The notes beneath the pieces were generated by a model. It did no database searches. It had not been told where the DNA came from and saw only the letters and a list, made by a program, of their open reading frames with translations. From Competibacteraceae bacterium UBA3908 (GTDB lineage Bacteria; Pseudomonadota; Gammaproteobacteria; Competibacterales; Competibacteraceae), in assembly GCA_002391525.1 (NCBI GenBank), contig DGFE01000100.1, positions 14,263 through 78,262 of the forward strand: 64,000 nt of DNA. The letters run 5' to 3'. How positions within the stretch are numbered: position 1 is the stretch's first letter; every line of letters starts with the position of its first letter. A program made the position numbers and the translations under genes. Shown here one piece after another: positions 7,448-16,732 of this stretch.

Positions 7448-9285
7448 GCGAGGTTCGTTATGCCGTTGGCATCGATCTGGGCACCACGCACTGCGTGATG
7501 GCGGCGGTCGATCTGGCCGCCAGCGACCAGGACCAGGTGGCCGGGGAAATCGAAGGCATTCCGCAATTGACCGCGCCCGGCGCGGTCGAGGATCGACCCA
7601 TGCTGCCCTCGTTCCTGTACCTGCCGCATCCCGACGAACTGAGGCCGGACGACCGCACCCTGCCGTGGGGCGAACTGCAACCGTTCGTGGTGGGCGAGCT
7701 GGCCCGCGCCATGGGCAGCCGCACCCCGATCCGGCTGGTTTCCAGCGCCAAGAGCTGGCTGTGTCATCCCGGCGTGGACCGGCGCGCGGCCATCCTGCCG
7801 GTGGAAGCGCCGGCGGAGGTGACGCGAGTCTCGCCCCTGCAAGCCTCGATGCGTTATCTGGAACATCTGCGCGCCGCCTGGGATCACCAGCATCCCGACG
7901 CGCCGTTGGCCGAACAGGACGTGGTGCTGACGGTGCCGGCGTCCTTCGATCCCGCCGCCCGCGAATTGACCGCCGAGGCGGCGGCGGCGGTCGGCCTGGG
8001 ACACCTGGTGCTGCTGGAGGAGCCGCAGGCGGCGCTGTATCACTGGATCCTGGCGGCCCAGGGCGAGTGGCGCAAGCAGGTTCGGGTCGGCGACATCATT
8101 CTGGTGATCGACCTCGGCGGCGGCACCGCCGACTTCTCGCTGATCGCCGTGACCGAACGCGACGGTTCGCTGGAACTGGTGCGGGTGGCGGTGGGCGACC
8201 ACATCCTGCTGGGCGGCGACAACATGGATCTGGCGCTGGCGCACGCGGTCCGCACCAAGCTGGCCGAACAGGGAACCCAACTCGATCCCTGGCAGTTGCA
8301 GGGGTTGACCCACGGCTGCCGCAACGCCAAGGAAATCCTGCTGAGCGATGCGGCGGTCGAGACCGTGCCGGTGGTGGTGCCAAGCCGGGGCTCCAAACTG
8401 ATCGGCGGTACACTGCGGACCGAGTTGACCCGCGATGAAGTGACCCGGAATCTGGTGGAGGGGTTCTTTCCATTGGTGGAAGCTTCGGCGCGGCCCGCCA
8501 GCCGGGCGCGGGCGGCGTTGACCAAGCTGGGTCTGCCCTACGCGCAGGACCCGGCCATGACTCGCCATCTGGCGGCGTTTCTGGCCCGCCAGGTGGGCGC
8601 GACCCGCGATCTGGCCGGGTTCGAGGACCGCTTGCCGGCGGACGCCAGCTTCCTGCATCCGACCGCCGTGCTGTTCAACGGCGGCGTGTTCAAGGCCCGG
8701 TCGCTGTTGGCGCGGACTCTGGAAGCGCTGAACGGCTGGCTGGCCGCCGAGAACGCGCCGGCGGCACGCCTGCTCGAAGGGGCCGATCTCGATCTGGCGG
8801 TGGCGCGCGGCGCAGCCTATTACGGGTACGTGCGGCGTGGGCGGGGGGTGCGGATTCGCGGTGGCACCGCCAAGTCCTACTACGTCGGAGTGGAAAGCGC
8901 CATGCCGGCGGTGCCGGGCATGGCGCCGCCCATCGAGGCGCTGTGCATCGCCCCGTTCGGGATGGAGGAGGGCACGCAGGCCGAACTGCCGCCGCAGGAA
9001 GTCGGGCTGGTGGTCGGCGAGCCGGTGCGGTTCCGCTTCTTCGGCTCCTCGGTGCGGCGTACCGACCATGTCGGCGCGGTGCTGGAACAGTGGGAACCGG
9101 ACGAGGTCGAGGAACTGGAGGAGATCGAGGCCACCCTGCCCGCCGAGGGCCGGCAGCCGGGCGAGGTGGTGCCGGTGCGCTTGCACGCGGCGGTGACCGA
9201 GGTCGGTACGCTGCGGCTGGAAGCCGTGCCGCGCACCGGTGAGGAAAGCTGGAAAGTCGAGTTCGACGTGCGCGGGGAGGGTTGA
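7444..9285 (+). CDS. Divergent Hsp70-family chaperone
   Basis: A 613-residue Hsp70-like ATPase. The actin-fold nucleotide motifs are clear: phosphate-1 loop (VGIDLGTTH near the start), phosphate-2 loop (LVIDLGGGTADF, about residue 220) and an adenosine-type motif (FNGGVFKARS, about 412). The C-terminal region is shorter and unlike the DnaK substrate-binding domain, and the DnaK lid is absent. It sits between DUF2760 and a second, larger Hsp70, with overlapping or abutting ends, so the three are one operon. No DnaJ or GrpE gene adjoins. Client proteins are unknown. DnaK and HscA are unlikely because of length and divergence. Confidence 0.92.
   Translation: MSEVRYAVGIDLGTTHCVMAAVDLAASDQDQVAGEIEGIPQLTAPGAVEDRPMLPSFLYLPHPDELRPDDRTLPWGELQPFVVGELARAMGSRTPIRLVSSAKSWLCHPGVDRRAAILPVEAPAEVTRVSPLQASMRYLEHLRAAWDHQHPDAPLAEQDVVLTVPASFDPAARELTAEAAAAVGLGHLVLLEEPQAALYHWILAAQGEWRKQVRVGDIILVIDLGGGTADFSLIAVTERDGSLELVRVAVGDHILLGGDNMDLALAHAVRTKLAEQGTQLDPWQLQGLTHGCRNAKEILLSDAAVETVPVVVPSRGSKLIGGTLRTELTRDEVTRNLVEGFFPLVEASARPASRARAALTKLGLPYAQDPAMTRHLAAFLARQVGATRDLAGFEDRLPADASFLHPTAVLFNGGVFKARSLLARTLEALNGWLAAENAPAARLLEGADLDLAVARGAAYYGYVRRGRGVRIRGGTAKSYYVGVESAMPAVPGMAPPIEALCIAPFGMEEGTQAELPPQEVGLVVGEPVRFRFFGSSVRRTDHVGAVLEQWEPDEVEELEEIEATLPAEGRQPGEVVPVRLHAAVTEVGTLRLEAVPRTGEESWKVEFDVRGEG
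9274..9281 (+). promoter_or_regulatory. Shine-Dalgarno supporting a non-AUG start of the second Hsp70
   Basis: GGGGAGGG ends 7 bases before ATC at 9289, ideal spacing for that codon. No in-frame ATG, GTG or TTG exists between the preceding gene's stop (9283-9285) and the conserved Hsp70 phosphate-1 motif, so this site decides the start. Confidence 0.55.
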
Positions 9286-9288
9286 ACC

Positions 9289-12030
9289 ATCGCTCGATCC
9301 AGCACGCCCCGCTATCTGGTCGGAATCGATCTCGGCACCACGCATACGGTCGTCGCTTACGCCGATCTCCACGCCGCCACCGACATTCGTCTGTTCTCTA
9401 TCGAGCAACTGATCGCGCCCGGCGCGGTGGCGGCGCGGCCGTTGCTGCCCTCCGTGCGTTATCACCCGGCGGATGGCGAGCTGGCGGCGGCAGACGTGCG
9501 ACTGCCCTGGCCCTTCGCCGATCCGGGCGGGGTCGCCGACGTCATCGTGGGGGAGCTGGCGCGGGAGCGGGGCTCGCGGACGCCGGGTCGATTGGTGGCC
9601 AGCGCCAAGAGCTGGCTGTCGCACGCCGGGGTGGATCGTACCGCGCCGATTCTGCCCTGGGGCGCGGCGGAGGACATCGCCCGGGTCTCGCCGGTCGCCG
9701 CCAGCGCCGGCACGCTCGCCTACAGCCGCGCGGTCTGGAATCACCGGTTTCCCCGCCAACCGCTGGAGCGGCAAGAGGTGGTGCTGACCGTGCCGGCCTC
9801 GTTCGACGAAGCGGCGCGGGCGTTGACGGTGGAAGCGGCGCGGCTGGCCGGACTGCCGCAACTGCGGTTGCTGGAGGAGCCACAGGCGGCCTGTTACGAC
9901 TGGCTGCGCCGCCATCGCGGCGATGTGGTGGCGGCGCTGGGCGAGTCGCGCCTGCTGCTGGTCTGCGACGTGGGCGGCGGCACCACCGACCTGACGCTGA
10001 TCCGGATCGAACCCGATGAAGCCGAACCGCGCCTGACCCGCATCGGCGTGGGCGAGCATCTGATGCTGGGCGGCGACAACATGGATCTGACCCTGGCGCG
10101 GACCGTTGAAACCCGGTTGGGCGGCGGACGCCTGAGCGCGGGCGAGTTGTCGCAACTGTTGCAGCAGTGCCGGAACGCCAAGGAACGGCTGCTGGCGGCG
10201 GACGCGCCGGAACGGGTGTCGGTGACGGTGCTGGGCGGCGGCGCGCGGCTGATCGGCGGGGCGCGCGCGGCGGAACTGAGCCGCGACGAGGTGCGCGCGC
10301 TGCTGGTGGATGGCTTTCTGCCACGGGTCGAATCCGAAGAACGCCCCCAGAGCCGGCGCGCGGCGGTGGTTGAATTTGGTCTGCCCTATGCCGCCGATCC
10401 GGCCATCAGCCGCCATCTGGCCGCGTTTCTGGCCCAACATGCGGAAGCCTGCCGGCGAGCGCTGGGCGAGCGGACGCCGGCAAATCGTCCGCCGATGCCG
10501 GACGCGGTGTTGCTGAACGGCGGCGTGTTCCACGGCGCGGCCCTGACCGAACGGCTGCTGGAGATTCTGAGCGACTGGCGCGGGGGGGTTCTGTTGCGGT
10601 TGGACAATCCCGAACCCGATCTGGCGGTGGCGCGTGGCGCGGTGGCCTACGGGCTGGCGCGGCGCGGTCAGGGTTTACGGATCGGCGGCGGTTCGGCGCG
10701 GGGTTATTTCCTGCTGGTGGACGGTGGACGCCAGCAAAGGCGGGGCGTCTGCCTGTTGCCGCGCGGCGCGGAGGAAGGACGGGAAATCCGGCTGGATCGG
10801 ATTTTCTCGCTGCGGCTCGGTGCGCCGGTACGGTTTCATCTGCTGTCCTCGACCGGGGACGCCGTGGTTGCACCGGGTGAAGTGGTCAGCCTGGATGGAG
10901 AGGATTTCGCGCCGCTGCCACCCATCGCCACGGTGATCGAGGGCGAGACCGCCGGCGAGATTCCGGTGCAGCTGGTCACCCAGTTGACCGAGGTCGGTAC
11001 GCTGGAGGTGGATTGCGTCGCGGTGGACGATCCGGCGCGACGCTGGCGGTTGGCGTTCCAGTTGCGCGGCGGCGACGCGGCGACGCTGGCCCGCCTGCAT
11101 CCGCGTTTCCCGGACGCGGCGGCGCGGCTGGAGCGGTTCTACGGTTCCCGCGCCGAAGTGGAGTCCAGGGAAATCAAGACGTTGCGCGCCGACTTGGAGC
11201 GCTTGCTCGGCAAGCGTGAAAACTGGGAGACGCCCCTGCTGCGCGAACTGTTCGGGGTATTGTGGACGGGAGCGCGGCGGCGGCGGCGTTCGGTGGAACA
11301 CGAACGGCTGTGGTTCAGTCTGGCCGGTTACTGTCTGCGACCGGGATTCGGCTATCCGCTGGACGACTGGCGGGTCCGGCGGTTGTGGACGCTGTACGGG
11401 CAAGGCGTACAATTCAGTCAGGAGGCCCAGAACTGGGCGGAATGGTGGACGCTGTGGCGGCGGGTGGCCGGCGGGCTGGATACGGCGGCGCAGGCGCGGT
11501 TGAGCGATGAGCTGCTGCTGGATTTGCGTCCGCCGACCGGCAAGGCGGCCAGGGATCGCCGGCCGGGCGTCGAGGACATGGCGCGGCTGGCGGCGGTGCT
11601 GGAGCGGGTACCGGCGGCGCGCAAGGTCGAACTCGGTCAGATGTTGCTGGCGCGGCTGGCGCGCAAGGGTGAATCGCCGCACCTCTGGTGGGCGGTCGGT
11701 CGGCTGGGAACGCGGGTTCCCGCCTACGGCAGCGCGCACGATGTGGTGCCGGCGGTGCTGGCGGCGGCCTGGCTGGAACGGGTGCTGGAACTGGACTGGA
11801 AGGCGGTGATCCCGGCGGCTTTCGCCGCGACGCTGCTGGCGCGGCTGAGCGGCGACCGGGAACGGGATTTGGACGAGGCGTTGCGGACGCGGGTGATCCA
11901 GCGGCTGCGAACGGCCAGGGCCCCGGCCTCGTGGCTGCGGATGGTCGAGGACGTCGTGGAGTTGGACGAGGTCGACGCCGGACGGCTGTTCGGCGAGACG
12001 TTGCCGCCGGGTTTGAGACTGGTTGACTGA
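9289..12030 (+). CDS. Large Hsp70-family protein with extra C-terminal domain; apparent AUC start
   Basis: About 913 residues. The N-terminal half is Hsp70-like (VGIDLGTTHTVVAYADL, VCDVGGGTTDLTLI, GGDNMDLTLART, LNGGVFHGAALTERLLE). The last ~300 residues are a separate helical domain, possibly DUF3731 (WFSLAGYCLRPGFGYPLDDWR, QNWAEWWTLWRRVAGGL). Coding similarity begins right after the previous stop, yet the frame has no ATG, GTG or TTG there. ATC at 9289 gives XARSSTPRYLVGIDLG with a strong Shine-Dalgarno. A start at GTG 9427 would delete the ATP-binding P-loop and is unlikely. Either AUC is used or a base is altered (ATG to ATC). It is the third gene of the DUF2760/Hsp70 operon and shares the overall actin-fold layout with its neighbour. 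Confidence 0.88.
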   Translation: MARSSTPRYLVGIDLGTTHTVVAYADLHAATDIRLFSIEQLIAPGAVAARPLLPSVRYHPADGELAAADVRLPWPFADPGGVADVIVGELARERGSRTPGRLVASAKSWLSHAGVDRTAPILPWGAAEDIARVSPVAASAGTLAYSRAVWNHRFPRQPLERQEVVLTVPASFDEAARALTVEAARLAGLPQLRLLEEPQAACYDWLRRHRGDVVAALGESRLLLVCDVGGGTTDLTLIRIEPDEAEPRLTRIGVGEHLMLGGDNMDLTLARTVETRLGGGRLSAGELSQLLQQCRNAKERLLAADAPERVSVTVLGGGARLIGGARAAELSRDEVRALLVDGFLPRVESEERPQSRRAAVVEFGLPYAADPAISRHLAAFLAQHAEACRRALGERTPANRPPMPDAVLLNGGVFHGAALTERLLEILSDWRGGVLLRLDNPEPDLAVARGAVAYGLARRGQGLRIGGGSARGYFLLVDGGRQQRRGVCLLPRGAEEGREIRLDRIFSLRLGAPVRFHLLSSTGDAVVAPGEVVSLDGEDFAPLPPIATVIEGETAGEIPVQLVTQLTEVGTLEVDCVAVDDPARRWRLAFQLRGGDAATLARLHPRFPDAAARLERFYGSRAEVESREIKTLRADLERLLGKRENWETPLLRELFGVLWTGARRRRRSVEHERLWFSLAGYCLRPGFGYPLDDWRVRRLWTLYGQGVQFSQEAQNWAEWWTLWRRVAGGLDTAAQARLSDELLLDLRPPTGKAARDRRPGVEDMARLAAVLERVPAARKVELGQMLLARLARKGESPHLWWAVGRLGTRVPAYGSAHDVVPAVLAAAWLERVLELDWKAVIPAAFAATLLARLSGDRERDLDEALRTRVIQRLRTARAPASWLRMVEDVVELDEVDAGRLFGETLPPGLRLVD

Positions 12031-12119
12031 GTTGTTGTTTCATATTGTTAATACAGCGTAATCCGCCGGAACCGGAAGGGTGGTGTTCCGGGCGTTGAAC
12101 CCGTCTGGGAGGAGGCGAC

Positions 12120-12557
12120 ATGGCTTATCAACACGTTCTCTTCGCCGCCGATTTTTCCGATGAAGGCTTGCGGGTCGGTGAGCGCGCCAGGGAAATAGCC
12201 CTGCGATGTGGGGCGCGGTTGAGCATGCTTCACGTGATCGAGGATGTAAACGTCAGCCTGGGAGGCGGCTATGAATTGTTGCCGGTGCTGCCGGAACTGC
12301 CCGACGAGACGTTGCTGCGGGAATCCCGGTCGGCGCTGGAAGAAATGGCGCGCCGGCTGGGCGTGGAAGACGCCGAACTGTGGGTCGTCAGCGCGCTCTC
12401 GACCAAGGAAGGAATCATCGGCGCCGCCCGGGATCATCGGGTGGATTTGATCGTGGTGGGCAGCCACGGCCGCCACGGGTTGGCGCTGCTGTTGGGCTCG
12501 ACCGCCAACGCCGTGTTGCACGGCGCGCCGTGCGACGTGCTGGCGGTGAGGATTTGA
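12120..12557 (+). CDS. Universal stress protein (UspA family)
   Basis: A 145-residue single Usp domain. It has the beta-strand start HVLFAADFS and the ATP-binding signature G-x2-G-x9-G-S/T (GSHGRHGLALLLGSTANAV). The signature suggests the nucleotide-binding subgroup rather than the non-binding UspA subgroup. GGAGGAGG precedes the ATG at 12120. It follows the Hsp70 operon by 89 bases on the same strand and is convergent with the transglutaminase gene, with 3 bases between the two stops. General stress survival is the family role; a specific function cannot be assigned. Confidence 0.93.
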   Translation: MAYQHVLFAADFSDEGLRVGERAREIALRCGARLSMLHVIEDVNVSLGGGYELLPVLPELPDETLLRESRSALEEMARRLGVEDAELWVVSALSTKEGIIGAARDHRVDLIVVGSHGRHGLALLLGSTANAVLHGAPCDVLAVRI

Positions 12558-12560
12558 AGC

Positions 12561-13439
12561 TCAGGGTTGCGGAGCGACATCCACCGACACGTCCAGCGAG
12601 TGCGAGCCACCGCCGGTCATCACCCCCGTCAACGGCGCGACATCGCCATAGTCCCGGCCCCAGGCCAGCGTGACGTGCCGTTCCTGGGGCATGCAATCGT
12701 TGGTCGGGTCGAACTCCGCCCAACCGGCGCCCGGTACGTATACCGCCAGCCAGGCGTGCGAGGCATCGGCTCCGATCAGGCGAGGCCGGCCCGGTGGTGG
12801 CAGGGTTTCCAGATAACCGCTGACGTAACGCGCCGCCAGTCCCAGGCCCCGCAGGCAGGCGATGGCCAGATGCGCGAAATCCTGGCAGACGCCGCGCCGC
12901 TGGCTCAGGACCTCGTTGAGGGGGGTGGCGACCGTGGTGAAGTGCGGGTCGTAGGTGAATTCCCGGAAAATCCGCCGGTTCAGATCCGCGACCGCCTCCA
13001 GCAACGGTCGGCCCGGCGAAAAGCTGGGTTGGGCGTATTCCCGAAAACTCGGATCGAGGGTCACGAAGCGGGAGTCCAACTCGAACAGGCGGGCTTCGAT
13101 GATTTCCGGGTCCGGGTCTTCCCGCAGCGTCCGGCGCACCTGCTGCCAGGGTGGGGAAGAACTGGTTTCGTTGAACGGCCGGGTATCCAGTACCTCGACG
13201 TCGGTGACGATCTTGACTTCCAGGCGTTGATGAATGTCCTGGATGGCGAAGTACAGCACCCGGTTACCGAAAAAATCCTCCCGCTCGGCGGACAGCGCGG
13301 GCCGCGGCTTGATGGCGACGCGGCTGGGCTGGCACCGTTGCCAGAGCGTTTGTCGCGGCAACAGCCGCGCCTCGTTGTGACACAAGGCGACCCCGCTGCT
13401 GTAGTGATACAGGGTGCGGTGGGTGATGGTGTACTTCAC
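12561..13439 (-). CDS. Transglutaminase-like cysteine peptidase family protein
   Basis: A 292-residue protein with an N-terminal beta domain (MKYTITHRTLYHYSSGV) followed by a transglutaminase core. Catalytic residues are visible: Cys185 (RRGVCQDFAH), His228 (ASHAWLAVY) and Asp244 (EFDPTND). The start is GTG at 13439, overlapping the stop of the ATP-grasp gene (GTGA), so the two are translationally coupled. In the known combination of alpha-E, circularly permuted ATP-grasp and transglutaminase genes, a role in peptide ligation/cleavage or peptide-tag metabolism has been proposed. The substrate is unknown. Confidence 0.92.
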   Translation of the reverse strand: MKYTITHRTLYHYSSGVALCHNEARLLPRQTLWQRCQPSRVAIKPRPALSAEREDFFGNRVLYFAIQDIHQRLEVKIVTDVEVLDTRPFNETSSSPPWQQVRRTLREDPDPEIIEARLFELDSRFVTLDPSFREYAQPSFSPGRPLLEAVADLNRRIFREFTYDPHFTTVATPLNEVLSQRRGVCQDFAHLAIACLRGLGLAARYVSGYLETLPPPGRPRLIGADASHAWLAVYVPGAGWAEFDPTNDCMPQERHVTLAWGRDYGDVAPLTGVMTGGGSHSLDVSVDVAPQP

Positions 13440-15985
13440 GGCTGCATGATGATCAGTTGGCGGGGTACTTCGGCGTGGCTGAAGTGGCTGTGGGTCAAGG
13501 CGTCCGACAGTCCCCGCAGCGGCTTGTGGATGGCCTCCAGCAACCGGGTCAGTTCGGCGCTGGAACTGGTGCTGTCGTGAGTCAGCGTGGACAGCGCCTC
13601 GATGTCGGCCAGTTGCAGGGTGGTGAAGGCTTCCAGAATCAACCGCTCCTCGGCGTTGCGGTAGGGAGAACTGTCGGGGCGGTGCAGCCGGCCGATGTTC
13701 CGTTGCAGCCGCCGCAGCTGATAACCGACGGCGCGGGGATTGTCGGTGTCGAACAACAGCAGGTCGATGATCGCGGTCGGGTGCAGCGCCGAACGGTAGC
13801 GACGCCGGTAGGCGGTCAGGTTGTCGGTAATGGTGAGCACCACTTCCCACAGCGGCAGCCCTGGGTTTCGCGCGGTGATGAAGGCCAGATTGAACAGTTC
13901 CAGGGTGCGCAGCACCCGCTCCAGGTAACGACCGATGTCGAAAAACAGCCAACCCTGATGGTGTGGCATGGTTTCGTTGTTCAGGCCGCAGAACGCCGCC
14001 ATCAGCATCAGCTCCTCCTCCAGCAGCTCCCGCGCCTGCCGGGCGCCTAGCCCCGAGGGCGGTTCCTGGATGCTGTGCTGCAAGCGGTTCAGCAACCGCC
14101 AACTGTCGTCTCCCAGATGGTTGCGCACGGCGCGTCCGGTCCGCAACATGCCAGCGAACAGCGCTTGCATGCTGCCGGGATGCTCCGAATCCAGGATGAG
14201 ATTCAGCAATTGCTGGCGCAGGGTGAAGAAGCGGGCGCGCGGCGATTCCGCCACGGGGGGCACCGGGATTTCCAGGGCATCGAGCAGATCGTCCAGACAG
14301 CGTTCGTCGGTGTTGTCCTGTTCCCACTCCAGCAGTCGCCCGAACGCTTCCCGCAACAGCCGGGCGGTGCTGTCGAGCCGCTCGCCGTAGCGGCCCAGCC
14401 AGAACAGATTGTCGGCCACCCGGCTGGGCAGATCGCTGCCGTCGCGGGTGACCACGATGGGACCGTAAGCCTGGCGCAGCAGGCTGACGTGACGTTGCGG
14501 CGTGGGCGCCAGCACCCACCAGTCCTTGCTGATGCCGCCTTTTTGCAGCGCGGCCTGCAGGGTGTCCAGCCCCGACGAAACCCGGGCCAGGCCGCCCGGC
14601 ATCACCCGGTAGCCATCGTCCTCCGCCACGACGAAGCCGCGCAGCATCACTGGCCGCGGCACCAGCCGGCCTTCCTCCAGCACCGGGGCAGTGGACAGCG
14701 GCAGCGATTCCTGGCCGACGAACAGATGGGGGGCGGCCTGAATTCGCTCGATCAGTTGCGCGCGGGTCGCCCTGTCCAGGCGGGCGCCTTCCCAGCAGGG
14801 CCCGTTCGGCAGGATCGAGCGCACGACCAGCCGATCCAGATGGTTCAGGACATGACTCTGTTGGCTGGAATCGCCGCACCACCAGGTCGGCAGCGAGGGT
14901 AGTTTGAGAGCTTCGCCCAACAATTGCCGGCACAGCAGCGGCAGGAAAACGACGAGCCCCGGATTTTCCACGATGCCGCTGCCCAGCGCGTTGGCAAGGG
15001 CGACGTGACCGCCGCGCACCGCCTGCAGGAGGCCGGGCACGCCGAGCAGGGAATCGCCGCGCAGTTCCAGCGGATCGCAGAAGTCGTCGGCCACCCGTCG
15101 CAGGATCACGTCCACCGGCCGCAGCCCGCCAAGGGTTTTCAGCCAGACCCGGCCGTCGCGCACCACCAGGTCCTCGCCCTCGACCAGGCTGAGCGACAGA
15201 TAATTGGCCAGATAGGCGTGCTCAAAATAGACCGGGCTGTTGGGGCCGGGAGTCAACAGCACGACATGCGGGCTTTCGGGGTTGTGGCGCGCCAGACCGG
15301 CCAGGGTGGCGCGTTCGGTCTCCAGAAAACTGGCCAGGCGGCGCAACGGGGCGTCGCGATAGATCATCGGCAGGGCGCGCGCCAGCAGGATACGATTTTC
15401 CAGGGTGTAGCCGGCGCCGGACGGCGACTGGGTGCGGTCGCCATGAACCCGGAACGCGCCGTCCGGTCCGCGCGCCAGATCGACCCCGTGAAAAATCAGC
15501 CAGCGGCGGCCTTCGGGCAGGGAGCCATGGCAGGGGGGCAGAAAACCGGGATGGGCGAAAACCAGCTCCGGCGGCAGCCAGCCTTGGCGGATGGTCAGCC
15601 GTGGGCCGTAAAGATCCGCCAGCAGGGCGTTCAGCAGTCGCGAGCGCTGTTCCAGTCCCGCCGCCAGCGTGCTCCATTCGTCGCCGGTCATCAACAGCGG
15701 GATGTTGTCCACCAGCCAGAGCCGGGGCGAGCCATGAGGGTCGTCGTAAGTGTTGTAAGTGACGCCGTCGGCTTGCAGCAGTCGCTGCACCTCGTTATGA
15801 CGGCGCTCCAGCTCCTCGCCGCCGATTTCCTCCAGGGTTTTCGCCAGATCGCGCCAGTGCGGGCGCAGCACGCCGGGCGCCGAACACATTTCGTCGTAGC
15901 CCGAATCGGGGACCGGATAGTCGGCCAACAGCGTATCGCCCGGCGGGCTTGAGTAATCTTGATAGGCAACGGACGCTTCAATCAT
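13436..15985 (-). CDS. Circularly permuted ATP-grasp / alpha-E fusion protein
   Basis: An 849-residue two-part protein. The N-terminal ~480 residues form a circularly permuted ATP-grasp ligase (GVTYNTYDDPHGSPRLWLVDNIPLLM; PGPNSPVYFEHAYLANYLSLSLVEGEDL; RVWLKTLGGLRPVDVILRR). The C-terminal ~330 residues are the all-helical alpha-E domain (SRVADNLFWLGRYGERLDSTARLLRE). In many bacteria these are separate genes; here they are fused. ATG 15985 has GGAG 8 bases upstream, while earlier in-frame ATGs (15997, 16009) lack one. It is coupled to the downstream transglutaminase. Predicted chemistry is ATP-dependent amide-bond formation on an unknown peptide or amino acid. Confidence 0.93.
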   Translation of the reverse strand: MIEASVAYQDYSSPPGDTLLADYPVPDSGYDEMCSAPGVLRPHWRDLAKTLEEIGGEELERRHNEVQRLLQADGVTYNTYDDPHGSPRLWLVDNIPLLMTGDEWSTLAAGLEQRSRLLNALLADLYGPRLTIRQGWLPPELVFAHPGFLPPCHGSLPEGRRWLIFHGVDLARGPDGAFRVHGDRTQSPSGAGYTLENRILLARALPMIYRDAPLRRLASFLETERATLAGLARHNPESPHVVLLTPGPNSPVYFEHAYLANYLSLSLVEGEDLVVRDGRVWLKTLGGLRPVDVILRRVADDFCDPLELRGDSLLGVPGLLQAVRGGHVALANALGSGIVENPGLVVFLPLLCRQLLGEALKLPSLPTWWCGDSSQQSHVLNHLDRLVVRSILPNGPCWEGARLDRATRAQLIERIQAAPHLFVGQESLPLSTAPVLEEGRLVPRPVMLRGFVVAEDDGYRVMPGGLARVSSGLDTLQAALQKGGISKDWWVLAPTPQRHVSLLRQAYGPIVVTRDGSDLPSRVADNLFWLGRYGERLDSTARLLREAFGRLLEWEQDNTDERCLDDLLDALEIPVPPVAESPRARFFTLRQQLLNLILDSEHPGSMQALFAGMLRTGRAVRNHLGDDSWRLLNRLQHSIQEPPSGLGARQARELLEEELMLMAAFCGLNNETMPHHQGWLFFDIGRYLERVLRTLELFNLAFITARNPGLPLWEVVLTITDNLTAYRRRYRSALHPTAIIDLLLFDTDNPRAVGYQLRRLQRNIGRLHRPDSSPYRNAEERLILEAFTTLQLADIEALSTLTHDSTSSSAELTRLLEAIHKPLRGLSDALTHSHFSHAEVPRQLIIMQP

Positions 15986-16180
15986 GAAGAACTCCATGGA
16001 CGGGACCACCGCGATGCGGATTGCCGGACAGCGCGATCATGGGTGAAGCATCGCTCACAGATTCCTGACGGATGACGGGTCGCGAGGATTCGGCGATAGT
16101 ACGGAAGCAAACGGTATGCCTTTGCCGCGGGAGAGTGGTTTTATTGGAACCCGGGAGTCGGATGGCGACCGCATGTGATT

Positions 16181-16543
16181 TTAGTCGCGGAGCTTGCCGG
16201 TGGTGCGGCGCAGCCGGTCGGCCATCACGCGCATGACCTGCAGGGCAAAGCGCGGCGTGTGCTGGATCAGCGCGAGAAAATGCTCCTGGTTGACGGGAGC
16301 GAGCAGGCAGTCGGTGCGGGCGATGGCCGTGGCGCTGCGCGGCTTGTCGTCGATCAGGGCGATTTCGCCCACGATGCCGCCGGGATGCACCGTTTCGAGG
16401 AGCCGGTCGCCGACCCTGATGTCCACCTGGCCCTCGGCCACGATGTACAGGTTGTTACCCGGCTCGCCCTCGCGGAAAATGGTCTGGCCGGAGGCGAAGG
16501 ATTGGTATTCCTGAATTCTGTTGAAAAGATTCTGGTCTTGCAT
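16181..16543 (-). CDS. Stand-alone cyclic-nucleotide-binding (CNMP/Crp-type) domain protein
   Basis: A 120-residue single CNMP domain. The jelly-roll start (FASGQTIFREGEPGNNLYIVAEGQVDI) and the phosphate-binding cassette (GGIVGEIALIDDKPRSATAIA) are intact. The cassette keeps the glutamate and the arginine before S-A-T that contact cAMP in Crp-like domains. A C-terminal helix (FALQVMRVMADRLRRTTGKL) follows, with no helix-turn-helix, so it is not a transcription factor by itself. It may act through protein partners. It lies 195 bases upstream of the ATP-grasp gene on the same strand and diverges from cbiD. Confidence 0.9.
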   Translation of the reverse strand: MQDQNLFNRIQEYQSFASGQTIFREGEPGNNLYIVAEGQVDIRVGDRLLETVHPGGIVGEIALIDDKPRSATAIARTDCLLAPVNQEHFLALIQHTPRFALQVMRVMADRLRRTTGKLRD

Positions 16544-16732
16544 GGGGCGATTCCTCGTCGTGCCAGTGGATCGACAGGGACGATGCCCGCGCCTTGGCGC
16601 GCCGGCTTGCTGGTGCGATACTTTTGTGGCAGTTTAGCCGACTTTCCGGGGCCTTGATAGCGTGCCCGCCGGACGCTTCCCACCCTCGTCCCGGGATGCC
16701 AGCGTCGTTTTTTGCGTCACGTCGACCCCGTC

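Noticed and set aside
9282..10019. TTG start at 9282 for the second Hsp70
   Set aside because: That frame is not the one encoding the Hsp70 motifs, so it would need a frameshift before the P-loop.
7222..10533. 1103-codon open frame antisense to the two Hsp70 genes
   Set aside because: High GC suppresses stops in the antisense frame. The protein is His/Arg/Gln-rich and unlike any family, while both Hsp70s are clear on the other strand.
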